Positions 16,274-23,823 of a stretch of DNA of 43,268 nucleotides are shown here, piece by piece. Numbering within the stretch: position 1 is the stretch's first letter; the number at the start of each line of letters is the position of its first letter. Origin of the DNA: Pedobacter sp. HMWF019 (lineage in GTDB: Bacteria; Bacteroidota; Bacteroidia; Sphingobacteriales; Sphingobacteriaceae). The DNA is taken from NCBI RefSeq assembly GCF_003061025.1, contig NZ_QAIL01000115.1, positions 1 through 43,268 of the forward strand. The letters run 5' to 3'. Position numbers and translations under genes: made by a program. The notes under the pieces are model-generated. The model saw only the letters and a list, made by a program, of their open reading frames with translations, ran no database searches and was not told where the DNA came from.

Positions 16274-16846
16274 ATGAATTGGCTCAAACGCTCTAAAGAT
16301 ACAGATCCGCCCAATGATGCAGCCTTGCTGAAGCTTTATCTGGAAACGGGTGATCTTGCCCCGCTTGGTGAATTGTTTCGTGCCCATTCTTCTATGGTCT
16401 ATTATGTTTGCTATCGTTATTTGCAAGATAGTGAACAAAGTAAAGATGCGGTGATGCAGATTTTTGAAGAGTTGATTGTTAAAGTGAAAAAACAGGAGAT
16501 CCGTCAGTTTGGGAGCTGGTTGTATGTACTGAGTAAAAACTATTGTTTAATGCAGTTGCGGTCTTCAAAAAACAGGCAGCATGTGGCTATTGATGATTTT
16601 GTGGAATTTCCTTTGAAACCGCATCAGGAAGATTTGGAAGAGAAAGAACGTCAGCTGACAGCCATGGAGAAGTGTCTGGAAAGGCTGCCGGAAAAACAGA
16701 AGCAGAGCATCAGTTTGTTTTTTCTTAAAGAAAGGTGTTATAAGGAAATTGTAGATTTTACAGGGTTTAGCTTAAATGATGTTAAAAGCTATATACAGAA
16801 CGGGAAAAGGAATTTAAAAATTTGCATGGAGAAAAATCGTGAGTAG
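16274..16846 (+). CDS. Sigma-70 family (ECF-like) RNA polymerase sigma factor
   Basis: This 190-residue protein contains sigma region 2 (LGELFRAHSSMVYYVCYRYL, then FGSWLYVLSKNYCLMQLRS) and region 4 (LERLPEKQKQSISLFFLKER, then YKEIVDFTGFSLNDVKSYI). It has no region 1 or 3, as in extracytoplasmic function sigmas. The promoter set cannot be read. It overlaps the next gene by 8 nt, implying coupled translation with its presumed regulator. It is divergent from the decayed VWA gene, which in related genomes may be a target, although that is from memory and unverified. Confidence 0.9.
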   Translation: MNWLKRSKDTDPPNDAALLKLYLETGDLAPLGELFRAHSSMVYYVCYRYLQDSEQSKDAVMQIFEELIVKVKKQEIRQFGSWLYVLSKNYCLMQLRSSKNRQHVAIDDFVEFPLKPHQEDLEEKERQLTAMEKCLERLPEKQKQSISLFFLKERCYKEIVDFTGFSLNDVKSYIQNGKRNLKICMEKNRE

Positions 16847-18083
16847 CCAGGACAACATAGCGTTGATAAGGCAGTATCTGAGAGGAGAGCTGGATGAACG
16901 TGCAATGTATGCGTTAGAAAGACGCGCACAGCATGATCCTGAGTTTATGGATTTGATGATGGGGATGGAGCTGGCTGAAGGACGACTACACCAGGATAAT
17001 TTAACGGAAATTGATCAATTGATTTCCCGGCGTACAGTGGGAGCTAAAACCAGTAAAATGATTTTATGGAAAATACTTGCTGCAGCGGCCTCGTTATTTA
17101 TAGTGATGGGGATAGCGGTTTTCTGGATGACCGGAACTCAGGAAGTGAAACTTTTCCGGCAGCCTTCTGTTTCTGCAAAAGCACAGCCTGTTTCGCCACC
17201 AGATTCTGTAAGAAATCAGCAGCAAGTTCTTACACAAATAACACCTCAGAAATATCAGCAGTCGCTTCGCAGAAATAGTTCTGTTACAAAACGAATCCAA
17301 TCAAATACTTTATCTCCTAAGGTCGCTGATGTTGAAAATAAGAAAGAAGATTCGCTGTATACAGCGAAGACAAGCCTGGCTGAAGTGGCGGTTGTAGGTT
17401 TTACAACTGAGAGGAAAAAATCCGTTACTGCCTCTTCCCAGATCATAATTCCGGGCACGGAGTTAACTCATGCTTTGGAGGGGAAAGTTGCCGGTGTAAG
17501 TGTAAAATCTGGCCATTCAGATACGCCTGTATTAATGAAGGGGGTTGTTAAAGATAAACAAGACAATTCTCCTCTGCCTGGCGCAGTAGTCAGGATACGA
17601 GGTGCATCATCTATAACAACTGCGACAGATGTCAAAGGTGAGTTTACATTGTCCGTTCCTTCAAAATTAAAAAACAAGGATCTGGTGGTGTCGGCGTTAG
17701 GCTATGATCAGGAACAAATAAAGTTCAAAGGCAAGGACAGTTTGGATGTTGCCTTAAGTCCAAGCACAAGCAGTTTAAATGAAGTTGTGGTAGGTTATGG
17801 GACGAAAAGGAAAGTCCGTTATCCTGAGCCAGTCATCGGATGGACAGCCTACCAAAAGTATCTTAAGCATGAAGCGATTCTTCCGGATGGTCAGCGAGGG
17901 ACAGTGAAATTAGAGTTTAATGTAGATGCTCAGGGTAATCCTGTTCATGTGAGGATCAAAAAAGGTTTGTCTGAAAAAAATAATCAAAAAGCGGTGGAGA
18001 TACTGATGGAAGGTTCAAAATGGACGACTGATCCTCAGGATTCAACACAGGTTATTCGCCTCAAAATTAAATTTCAAAAGTAA
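16839..18083 (+). CDS. Membrane anti-sigma-like protein with carboxypeptidase-regulatory and TonB-like C-terminal domains
   Basis: The GTG start at 16839 overlaps the sigma stop (TAG 16844-16846). Of 414 residues, 1-65 are an acidic cytoplasmic helix-rich segment (LIRQYLRGELDERAMYALER), the place where an anti-sigma domain is expected. A membrane helix follows at about 69-92 (ILWKILAAAASLFIVMGIAV). The periplasmic part has an SusC-plug-like stretch (AEVAVVGFTTERKKSV, then LEGKVAGVSV), a carboxypeptidase-D-regulatory-like fold (GVVKDKQDNSPLPGAVVRI), SLNEVVVGYGTKRK, and a TonB_C-like end (GTVKLEFNVDAQGNPVHVRI). The combination suggests it senses or mimics outer-membrane receptor parts. Anti-sigma function is inferred from position. 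Confidence 0.7.
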   Translation: MSSQDNIALIRQYLRGELDERAMYALERRAQHDPEFMDLMMGMELAEGRLHQDNLTEIDQLISRRTVGAKTSKMILWKILAAAASLFIVMGIAVFWMTGTQEVKLFRQPSVSAKAQPVSPPDSVRNQQQVLTQITPQKYQQSLRRNSSVTKRIQSNTLSPKVADVENKKEDSLYTAKTSLAEVAVVGFTTERKKSVTASSQIIIPGTELTHALEGKVAGVSVKSGHSDTPVLMKGVVKDKQDNSPLPGAVVRIRGASSITTATDVKGEFTLSVPSKLKNKDLVVSALGYDQEQIKFKGKDSLDVALSPSTSSLNEVVVGYGTKRKVRYPEPVIGWTAYQKYLKHEAILPDGQRGTVKLEFNVDAQGNPVHVRIKKGLSEKNNQKAVEILMEGSKWTTDPQDSTQVIRLKIKFQK

Positions 18084-18108
18084 GATTGGCTTAGCGTAAG
18101 TGCTGAAG

Positions 18109-18675
18109 TTAGCTTTCAAGCTGTTTTAGCGTGCGGTTTAAACTTCTTACAGAGATTCCCAGATAAGCTGCCATATCTTCTTTAGATAATCGGATTTTTT
18201 CTACCTCCTGGAGTTGGAGTAGTTTCGACAAGCCATATTCTACTGTATATAGTTGCTGAAAAGAGGCCCTGCTGCTGGTGTTGGAAATGCGGTCTGTCAA
18301 TTCAAACAGCAAAAGTTTTGGGATTTCCGGGTCCCGATCAATCAATGAAAGAAAAAAGGGAATAGAGATGGAGTAAGCCGTAACCGGGCTAATGGCTTCA
18401 ATGGTACACAGACAGTTTTGCTTTTTAATAGCTTCTATTTCTCCAACAATTTCACCTTTCCCAAGAAATTCAAAAAGGTATCTCTTGTCGTTTTTTTCTG
18501 TTAGATAGCACTTAACCAGTCCTTCCTGGATGATAAATACTTTTTCTGCTTTACAATCCTGCTCCAGTAACCGTTCTCCCGCAGAGAAAGTTCTCAGGAT
18601 AATGTCTTCTTTTCTTGGTTGAGCCGCGTAGAGCTGTTCAATAGAGTTTAGTAAACGGATATTGGTTCTTAGCAT
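18109..18675 (-). CDS. Crp/Fnr-family transcriptional regulator
   Basis: The protein has a cyclic-nucleotide-binding-like beta barrel (LRTFSAGERLLEQDCKAEKV, then FEFLGKGEIVGEIEAIKKQN) and a C-terminal helix-turn-helix (LSKEDMAAYLGISVRSLNRT). The ATG at 18675 is chosen over an upstream TTG at 18693, because the latter would translate through a palindrome (18688-18699) that looks like an operator. Length is then 188 residues, usual for the Bacteroidota group. No heme- or Fe-S-binding cysteine pattern is visible. The ligand is unknown. It is divergent from the HAD gene and may regulate it. Confidence 0.88.
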   Translation of the reverse strand: MLRTNIRLLNSIEQLYAAQPRKEDIILRTFSAGERLLEQDCKAEKVFIIQEGLVKCYLTEKNDKRYLFEFLGKGEIVGEIEAIKKQNCLCTIEAISPVTAYSISIPFFLSLIDRDPEIPKLLLFELTDRISNTSSRASFQQLYTVEYGLSKLLQLQEVEKIRLSKEDMAAYLGISVRSLNRTLKQLES

Positions 18676-18687
18676 AATTTCCAGTTG

Positions 18688-18750
18688 GGACAATTGTCCT
18701 TTTTAGCTACAAATTGTAAATTACTTTTGTGCATCTTAACACAAAAGTAA
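18688..18750. promoter_or_regulatory. Divergent promoter with two palindromes between crp-like and HAD genes
   Basis: A 12-bp perfect palindrome GGACAATTGTCC is at 18688-18699, upstream of the Crp/Fnr gene. An 11-bp perfect inverted repeat TTACTTTTGTG (18721-18731) / CACAAAAGTAA (18740-18750), spacer 8, overlaps TACTTTTG (18722-18729), an exact TAnnTTTG -7 box for the HAD gene. The repeat's last base is the A of the HAD ATG. Regulation by the divergent Crp/Fnr protein is plausible but inferred. Confidence 0.55.
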
Positions 18751-19451
18751 TGATCAAAAATCAAATCAATGTGGTCGCCTTCGATGCAGACGACACTCTT
18801 TGGGTAAACGAACTCTATTTTCAGGAAGCAGAACATTATTTCTGCCAATTACTGGAAGATTACCTTCCCCAACATGCAGTCTCGCAGGAATTGTTTAAAA
18901 CTGAAATGAAAAATTTGCCCTTGTATGGATATGGGGTCAAAGGATTTATGCTATGCATGGTAGAGACAATTAGCCGGATTTCAGAAGGGACAGCTAGCTT
19001 TTCTTTGGTAAACAGAGCCATAGAATTGGGACAGGAGCTTTTGCAGAAACCGGTAGAGCTTTTAGATGGCGTAACTGAAGTTTTGGAAAGCCTTAAAGGG
19101 AATTTTAGATTGGTTGTGGCCACTAAGGGCGATTTGCTGGACCAGGAGAGAAAACTAAAAAAATCTGGACTGCAGGATTATTTTCACCATATTGAAATTA
19201 TGAGTGATAAACAACCACAGGACTATCAGAAGCTATTGAAACATCTGGACTGTAAGCCTGAAAACTTCCTGATGATTGGTAACTCTATAAAGTCGGATAT
19301 TTTGCCTGTACTAGAGCTTAGGGGTTTCGCCGCTCATATACCCTATCACACTACCTGGGCTCATGAACAAGTAGAATCGAACCTGGACCATCCCAATTTT
19401 ATCCAACTTGAGTATCTGAACCAATTATGCACCTTACTTCGGGAAGTGTAG
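18750..19451 (+). CDS. HAD-superfamily hydrolase
   Basis: The ATG at 18750 gives MIKNQINVVAFDADDTLWVN, containing the DxD catalytic motif I. The GTG at 18729 would lie on the -7 promoter box, so it is rejected. Motif II is VVATKGD, motif III lysine is in MSDKQPQDYQKLL, and motif IV is MIGNSIKSDILP. A helical cap lies between motif I and II (C1 type), as in phosphoglycolate phosphatase/haloacid dehalogenase-like enzymes. The substrate cannot be assigned. Length is 233 residues. It has its own promoter and is divergent from the Crp/Fnr regulator. Confidence 0.85.
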   Translation: MIKNQINVVAFDADDTLWVNELYFQEAEHYFCQLLEDYLPQHAVSQELFKTEMKNLPLYGYGVKGFMLCMVETISRISEGTASFSLVNRAIELGQELLQKPVELLDGVTEVLESLKGNFRLVVATKGDLLDQERKLKKSGLQDYFHHIEIMSDKQPQDYQKLLKHLDCKPENFLMIGNSIKSDILPVLELRGFAAHIPYHTTWAHEQVESNLDHPNFIQLEYLNQLCTLLREV

Positions 19452-19511
19452 TTTTTTTGCTAAATTCATCCTGGAGTAGCTATAATTTGCTTTTAATATG
19501 AAAAACCTATA

Positions 19512-20270
19512 ATGCAAAACAAGAATATTGAATATAAGTCCTTTATCCCCAATCAGGGACTTGAGGATTTTGTAGAAAGCTTTTGGATGCTAACTAATCT
19601 CTCCGAAGAAAGGGAAGAAGTGGCTGTTCTGCCAGATGGTAGAGTAGATGTTCTCTTCTCTGTGTCTGAAACAGAACCTTATCATGTTATGCTGATGGGA
19701 TTGGATACTGCAGCTAGCAAGGGTATCCTTTTACCCGGTGAAAAAATTTATGCACTAAGTTTTAGATTGCTGGCTGTTGAATATGTTCTGGATCTCCATC
19801 TTTCGGAACTTCTTGGTCATGTACTTGTCCTTCCTGAAAATTTTTTAGGTGTTTCGGCAAGTGATCTGAAGAGTTTTACGGGTTTCTACAGCAGGGTTTC
19901 TGAACAACTGTTACAAAGGCTTAAAAAGCCTGTAAAGGAGAAGAAACGAAAGCTGTTCGAGTTGATCTATGCCTCTAATGGCTCTATGACTGTAAAAGAA
20001 CTTTCCGAAAAAGTGAACTGGAGCAGCCGGCAAATCAACAGATATTTTAACGACAGGTTTGGACTTTCTCTTAAAACCTATTGCAATATTTTGCGTTTCA
20101 GGGCTTCATTTCAGCAAATCAAAGATGGAATTTTTTATCCTCAGCAGGACTTTTCCGATCAGGCTCATTTTATACGGGAAGTAAAAAAATATTCGGGGGT
20201 AATACCCAAAGAACTCAATAAAAACAAAAACGACCGATTTATTCAATTTTCGACCTTGCCAAAGAAATAA
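19512..20270 (+). CDS. AraC-family transcriptional regulator
   Basis: The 252-residue protein has an N-terminal DUF6597-like cupin part (FIPNQGLEDFVESFWML, LPDGRVDVLFS) and a C-terminal two-helix-turn-helix domain: LSEKVNWSSRQINRYFNDRF then a second helix region ending FSDQAHFIREVKKYSG. The last motif replaces the common FxDxxHFxRxFKR. The ligand is unknown. It lies 28 nt upstream of the Tet(X)-like monooxygenase in the same direction, so it probably shares a transcript with it or controls it. Confidence 0.88.
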   Translation: MQNKNIEYKSFIPNQGLEDFVESFWMLTNLSEEREEVAVLPDGRVDVLFSVSETEPYHVMLMGLDTAASKGILLPGEKIYALSFRLLAVEYVLDLHLSELLGHVLVLPENFLGVSASDLKSFTGFYSRVSEQLLQRLKKPVKEKKRKLFELIYASNGSMTVKELSEKVNWSSRQINRYFNDRFGLSLKTYCNILRFRASFQQIKDGIFYPQQDFSDQAHFIREVKKYSGVIPKELNKNKNDRFIQFSTLPKK

Positions 20271-20298
20271 TTTTGTGGTGTAAACAAGATTTATTTTT

Positions 20299-21477
20299 AT
20301 GAGCTTACTACAAGATAAACAAATCGCTATTGTGGGTGGAGGCCCGGGCGGGTTAACACTCGCGAGGTTGCTTCAGCTGAATGGTGCTGAGGTAAAAGTA
20401 TATGAAAGGGATCTGGGGCCTGACGTACGTGTTCAGGGATCAACGCTTGACCTTCATGAGGATTCCGGTTTAAAAGCACTGGAAAGGGCTGGATTAATGG
20501 ATGCATTTAAGAGAAATTATCGGCCCGGAGCGGATCTGTTGCGTATCGCAGATCAATATGCCAATGTCGTTTACGATCAGCATGAAGAAGTATATGAGGA
20601 AGCCTTTGGGAAGGCTCATTTTCGCCCTGAAATTGACCGTGGCCCACTAAGAGATATTTTACTCGGTTCGCTGGAAAATGATACCGTTGTTTGGAATAAA
20701 TATTTGATCTCCTTGTCAGAGAAAGAAGGAGTTTGGTTGCTGCAATTCAAAGACGGGACAGTTGCCAGTGCAGATATAGTTATTGGTGCAGATGGCGCAA
20801 ATTCAAAGGTTAGAAAGTTTGTTGCCAACAGCACACCCATTTATTCTGGTGTGACCATGATTGAAGGTACTGTCTATGAAGCGGCTAAAAATGCACCGCT
20901 GCTTTGGAAACTGACCAGGGGAGGTAAAGTTTTTGCTCTTGGTAATCACAGAACGTTAATCACCAGTGCCAAAGGAGAAGGTAGTTTGTCGTTCTATACG
21001 GGTTGTAAGAAAGAAGAATCCTGGGTTAAGGACAGTGGTATTGATTTTAATGATCATCATCAATTACTAAGTTGGTTTAGAGAGGAATATGCTGGCTGGG
21101 ATATCATTTGGGAAGAACTTTTTAGCAATAGCCATACTAATTTTATACCACGGCCTCAATATTATATGCCGCTTGATCAAAATTGGATAACGTGTCCAAA
21201 TATGACAATAATCGGGGATGCTGCCCATGTGATGCCTCCTTATGCCGGAGAAGGTGTTAACATGGCGATGAAGGATGCATTGGAACTCAGTGAATGTTTG
21301 ACGAGCGAAATTTTTCCGGACCTGCAATCTGCTATAGCGCATTATGAACAGCAAATGCTTGCAAGAGCGTCAGTAGTGACGCAAATGACTTTAGCGTCGA
21401 CGGCTATGCTGCATGCTGATGATTCAATAAATAATTTGTTGAAAATGTTTAGTGGCGAAGAAGCGGACAGAGAATAA
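20299..21477 (+). CDS. Tet(X)-like FAD-dependent monooxygenase
   Basis: This 392-residue class A flavoprotein monooxygenase has GGGPGG near residue 13 (IAIVGGGPGGLTLARLLQLN), VYERD for the FAD ribose, VQGSTLDLHEDSG, EIDRGPLRDILLGSLENDT, SADIVIGADGANSKVRKFV and the second FAD motif IIGDAAHVMPPYAGEGVNMA. The set and spacing (STLDLH, RxxLRxILLxSLENDTV, MPPxAGxGVN) are close to the remembered sequence of Tet(X) enzymes, which hydroxylate tetracyclines with NADPH and O2. The middle substrate-facing region differs, so activity on tetracyclines is not shown. It follows an AraC regulator and ends at a strong terminator. Confidence 0.85.
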   Translation: MSLLQDKQIAIVGGGPGGLTLARLLQLNGAEVKVYERDLGPDVRVQGSTLDLHEDSGLKALERAGLMDAFKRNYRPGADLLRIADQYANVVYDQHEEVYEEAFGKAHFRPEIDRGPLRDILLGSLENDTVVWNKYLISLSEKEGVWLLQFKDGTVASADIVIGADGANSKVRKFVANSTPIYSGVTMIEGTVYEAAKNAPLLWKLTRGGKVFALGNHRTLITSAKGEGSLSFYTGCKKEESWVKDSGIDFNDHHQLLSWFREEYAGWDIIWEELFSNSHTNFIPRPQYYMPLDQNWITCPNMTIIGDAAHVMPPYAGEGVNMAMKDALELSECLTSEIFPDLQSAIAHYEQQMLARASVVTQMTLASTAMLHADDSINNLLKMFSGEEADRE

Positions 21478-21495
21478 GGAGTTCTGGTCTGTTAA

Positions 21496-21533
21496 AACAA
21501 AAAAAGGATGCTGTTCAGCATCCTTTTTTTGTT
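21496..21533. terminator. Bidirectional terminator shared by the Tet(X)-like gene and tRNA-Ser
   Basis: A 17-bp perfect stem, AACAAAAAAAGGATGCT (21496-21512) with AGCATCCTTTTTTTGTT (21517-21533), loop GTTC. It gives T-tracts on both strands. It is 19 nt past the monooxygenase stop on the plus strand and 7 nt past the tRNA 3' end on the minus strand. Confidence 0.93.
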
Positions 21534-21539
21534 GTTTTG

Positions 21540-21626
21540 CGGAGGAAGAGGGATTCGAACCCTCGGTACCGTTGCCAGTACGACAGTTTAGCAAACTGTT
21601 CCTTTCGGCCACTCAGGCATCCCTCC
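21540..21626 (-). tRNA. tRNA-Ser (GCU)
   Basis: The minus strand folds as a class II tRNA of 87 nt. The acceptor is GGAGGGA/TTCCTCC with one G-U pair and discriminator G73. The anticodon arm is ACAGT-TTGCTAA-ACTGT with anticodon GCT reading AGC/AGU. It has a long variable arm (CGTACTGGCAACGGTACC) and T-arm GAGGG-TTCGAAT-CCCTC. CCA is not encoded. The 5' leader contains a small hairpin CTCAGC/GCTGAG at 21633-21652. Confidence 0.95.
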
Positions 21627-21658
21627 GATTTACTCAGCGTATCCGTGCTGAGGGAGTG

Positions 21659-21687
21659 CAAATATAGCAATTCATTGATACTTGCAA
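21659..21687 (-). promoter_or_regulatory. Consensus Bacteroidetes promoter for tRNA-Ser
   Basis: On the minus strand TTTTG (TTG = complement of 21685-21687), an 18-nt spacer and TATATTTG (complement of 21659-21666) match the -33/-7 consensus. It is positioned about 25-30 nt upstream of the tRNA 5' end. Confidence 0.8.
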
Positions 21688-21694
21688 AAGAAAT

Positions 21695-23773
21695 TTACAC
21701 ATTTTGTAGATAATCTATTCGCACATGATAGATGCTCATTAGCATCGTCTTGAAAATCAACTTTATAGTTTCAAGGTCTTTTAAAGTTAAATCGCAATTA
21801 TCTAATTGATTTTGTTCCAATTTGTAGTCAATGATACGTTCAACGAGGTCATTTATGCTTTGCGCATCCGGATTTTTCAGACTTCTTGAGGCTGCTTCGA
21901 CAGAATCTGCGAGCATTAATACTCCTGTTTCTTTAGAAAAAGGAATAGGACCGGGGTATCTGAAAATGTTTTCATCCACAAATTTTTCAGGTGAATTCTT
22001 TAAAAAGGACTGATAAAAATAATCTACCCTGGTGTTTCCATGGTGAGTCCTGATAAAATCAATTACACTCTCTGGCAACTGGTGCTTACGCGTAATTTCT
22101 ATTCCTTTATGAACGTGCTTAATAATGATCTGGGCACTTTGTTCATAAGGGAGTTTATCATGAGGGCTGATCCCGGTATTCTGGTTCTCTATAAAATATT
22201 GTGGGTTCTCTATTTTTCCAATGTCATGGTATAAAGCTCCAGCCCGGACCAGTAAAGAATTTCCTCCAATCTTAAAAATTGCCGCTTCGGCAAGATTGGC
22301 TACTTGAAGTGAATGTTGAAAAGTTCCAGGTGCTTTGAAAGCCAGTTCCCTCAGTAGTTTATTATTGGTGTTGGTTAGCTCAATCAGAGCCACATCAGAG
22401 GTAATTCCAAATACCCTTTCAAAAGCATAGATCAAAGGATAAGCAAGAAGAGATAGCAACACACTTACAATAAAGGGTACAAAATTCATCCATTCAATTT
22501 CCTGGAATGAACCCTCTCTTAATAGACCAATGCCTACAAAACAAATAAAATAAGCGGTTAAGATGAATAAAGCGGATAAAAGCAGCTGTTCTCTCTTAAT
22601 CAGGTTTCTGATACTGTATATGGCTACCATTCCTGCAGTGGTTTGATAAAAAACAAATTCAAAGCTGTTGGGTACAAAGAAACCGGCTATTAAGATCACC
22701 AGCAGATGAAGATAAAGCGCCAGTCTGGTATCAAATAGGATCCGAATAATAATAGGAACAATACAGAATGGGATATAATAAAGGCTTGGCAGGTTCAGTT
22801 TAATTGCCCAGGTCAGCGCCAGGAGCATCGTGGTGATCACCAGTAGCAATAAAGACAATTGCCTGTTATCTGCAAAAATATCCTTCCTGAACATGAACAG
22901 AAATACCATTTGTAAAGTCAATGCGAAGCCTACCAATAGAATCTGCCCCAGGTAAACCAGCCTGCTGTCACCTATGGTTTTAGTTTGTGCCTCGTAAGTT
23001 GCTTTAAACGATTGTAGCTTTTGATAAGTATCTTCATCAATCACGTTGTTTCTGGCAATGATCAGTTCTCCTTTCTGTACCATTCCGTGAGTAGTAGACA
23101 GGCTGTTCACTGTGCTGTTTTGCACAATGGTCGTGAGTTTTTCGTCAAAGACTAAATTGGGTTGCAGGTGGTCTTCCACCAGGTTTTCTATTGCCTCCTT
23201 AATTTTTATATTGGGTGCTTTAAAATTGCTTTTAAAGTAGTCTAGTGCAGATTGTACTGTGAAAAGATCCTGAGTGCTTACTGGCCTGGTTACATTATTA
23301 TTTAGAAGGGAGATGTCGTAATTTTTTCCATTGCCCTGATGTTTCGGGTTAAGGGAAATGATCCCCTTCGTATAAATAGCTTTTAGCAAGTTGTAGGAAG
23401 ACGTTTTGTACGTTTGTTTTTCTTTTTCTGGAAAAGAATTGGCTTGCCATTTTACATCAAACTCGTTTAAATATGCTTCCTGTACACCGTTAAATAAATC
23501 ATTATTATATCTGTAAATAGGCAAAACATTTTCCAATGCATCTTTTTTATCAATAATCACCTGGGGCAAGGTCTTCAGGATAGCAAAACTAAATGGAGAG
23601 ACCAGGTCTTTGTTCAACCATACTTTACCTTTCTCAAATTCGTATCTGAACCGCGGCTGTTTGGGTAGAAAGTAGGTAATGATCAATACTGTCAGTACCA
23701 TCATAATATATTTAATATTAGATGAATACTTCCTGTAAAGTACCTTATGGGAATTTTTTTTGATCTTGGCCAA
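21695..23773 (-). CDS. 7TM-HD domain phosphodiesterase (PgpH/YqfF-like)
   Basis: Of 692 residues, the first part has one membrane helix (YIMMVLTVLIITYFLP) and an extracytoplasmic 7TMR-HDED domain of about 230 residues. Seven membrane helices follow (about 270-470), then a cytoplasmic HD domain with LYHDIGKIENPQYF (H516-D517), HVHKGIEI and FIRTHHGNTRVDYF. Listeria PgpH with this architecture hydrolyses c-di-AMP. That substrate is known for the family and is inferred here. The gene stop is only 8 nt from the divergently located tRNA promoter box, so the intergenic space is minimal. Confidence 0.88.
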   Translation of the reverse strand: MAKIKKNSHKVLYRKYSSNIKYIMMVLTVLIITYFLPKQPRFRYEFEKGKVWLNKDLVSPFSFAILKTLPQVIIDKKDALENVLPIYRYNNDLFNGVQEAYLNEFDVKWQANSFPEKEKQTYKTSSYNLLKAIYTKGIISLNPKHQGNGKNYDISLLNNNVTRPVSTQDLFTVQSALDYFKSNFKAPNIKIKEAIENLVEDHLQPNLVFDEKLTTIVQNSTVNSLSTTHGMVQKGELIIARNNVIDEDTYQKLQSFKATYEAQTKTIGDSRLVYLGQILLVGFALTLQMVFLFMFRKDIFADNRQLSLLLLVITTMLLALTWAIKLNLPSLYYIPFCIVPIIIRILFDTRLALYLHLLVILIAGFFVPNSFEFVFYQTTAGMVAIYSIRNLIKREQLLLSALFILTAYFICFVGIGLLREGSFQEIEWMNFVPFIVSVLLSLLAYPLIYAFERVFGITSDVALIELTNTNNKLLRELAFKAPGTFQHSLQVANLAEAAIFKIGGNSLLVRAGALYHDIGKIENPQYFIENQNTGISPHDKLPYEQSAQIIIKHVHKGIEITRKHQLPESVIDFIRTHHGNTRVDYFYQSFLKNSPEKFVDENIFRYPGPIPFSKETGVLMLADSVEAASRSLKNPDAQSINDLVERIIDYKLEQNQLDNCDLTLKDLETIKLIFKTMLMSIYHVRIDYLQNV

Positions 23774-23823
23774 AATTATGAAGATTGATTTATTTCAAAA
23801 TTAACATAATTAAACCAATAAAA

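Noticed and set aside
18729..18731. GTG as start of the HAD gene
   Set aside because: It overlaps the exact -7 box TACTTTTG, so it would not be in the transcript; the ATG at 18750 gives a normal HAD N-terminus.
21540..21695. Integration site at tRNA-Ser
   Set aside because: There is no direct repeat of the tRNA 3' end, no integrase gene and no mobile-element gene nearby.
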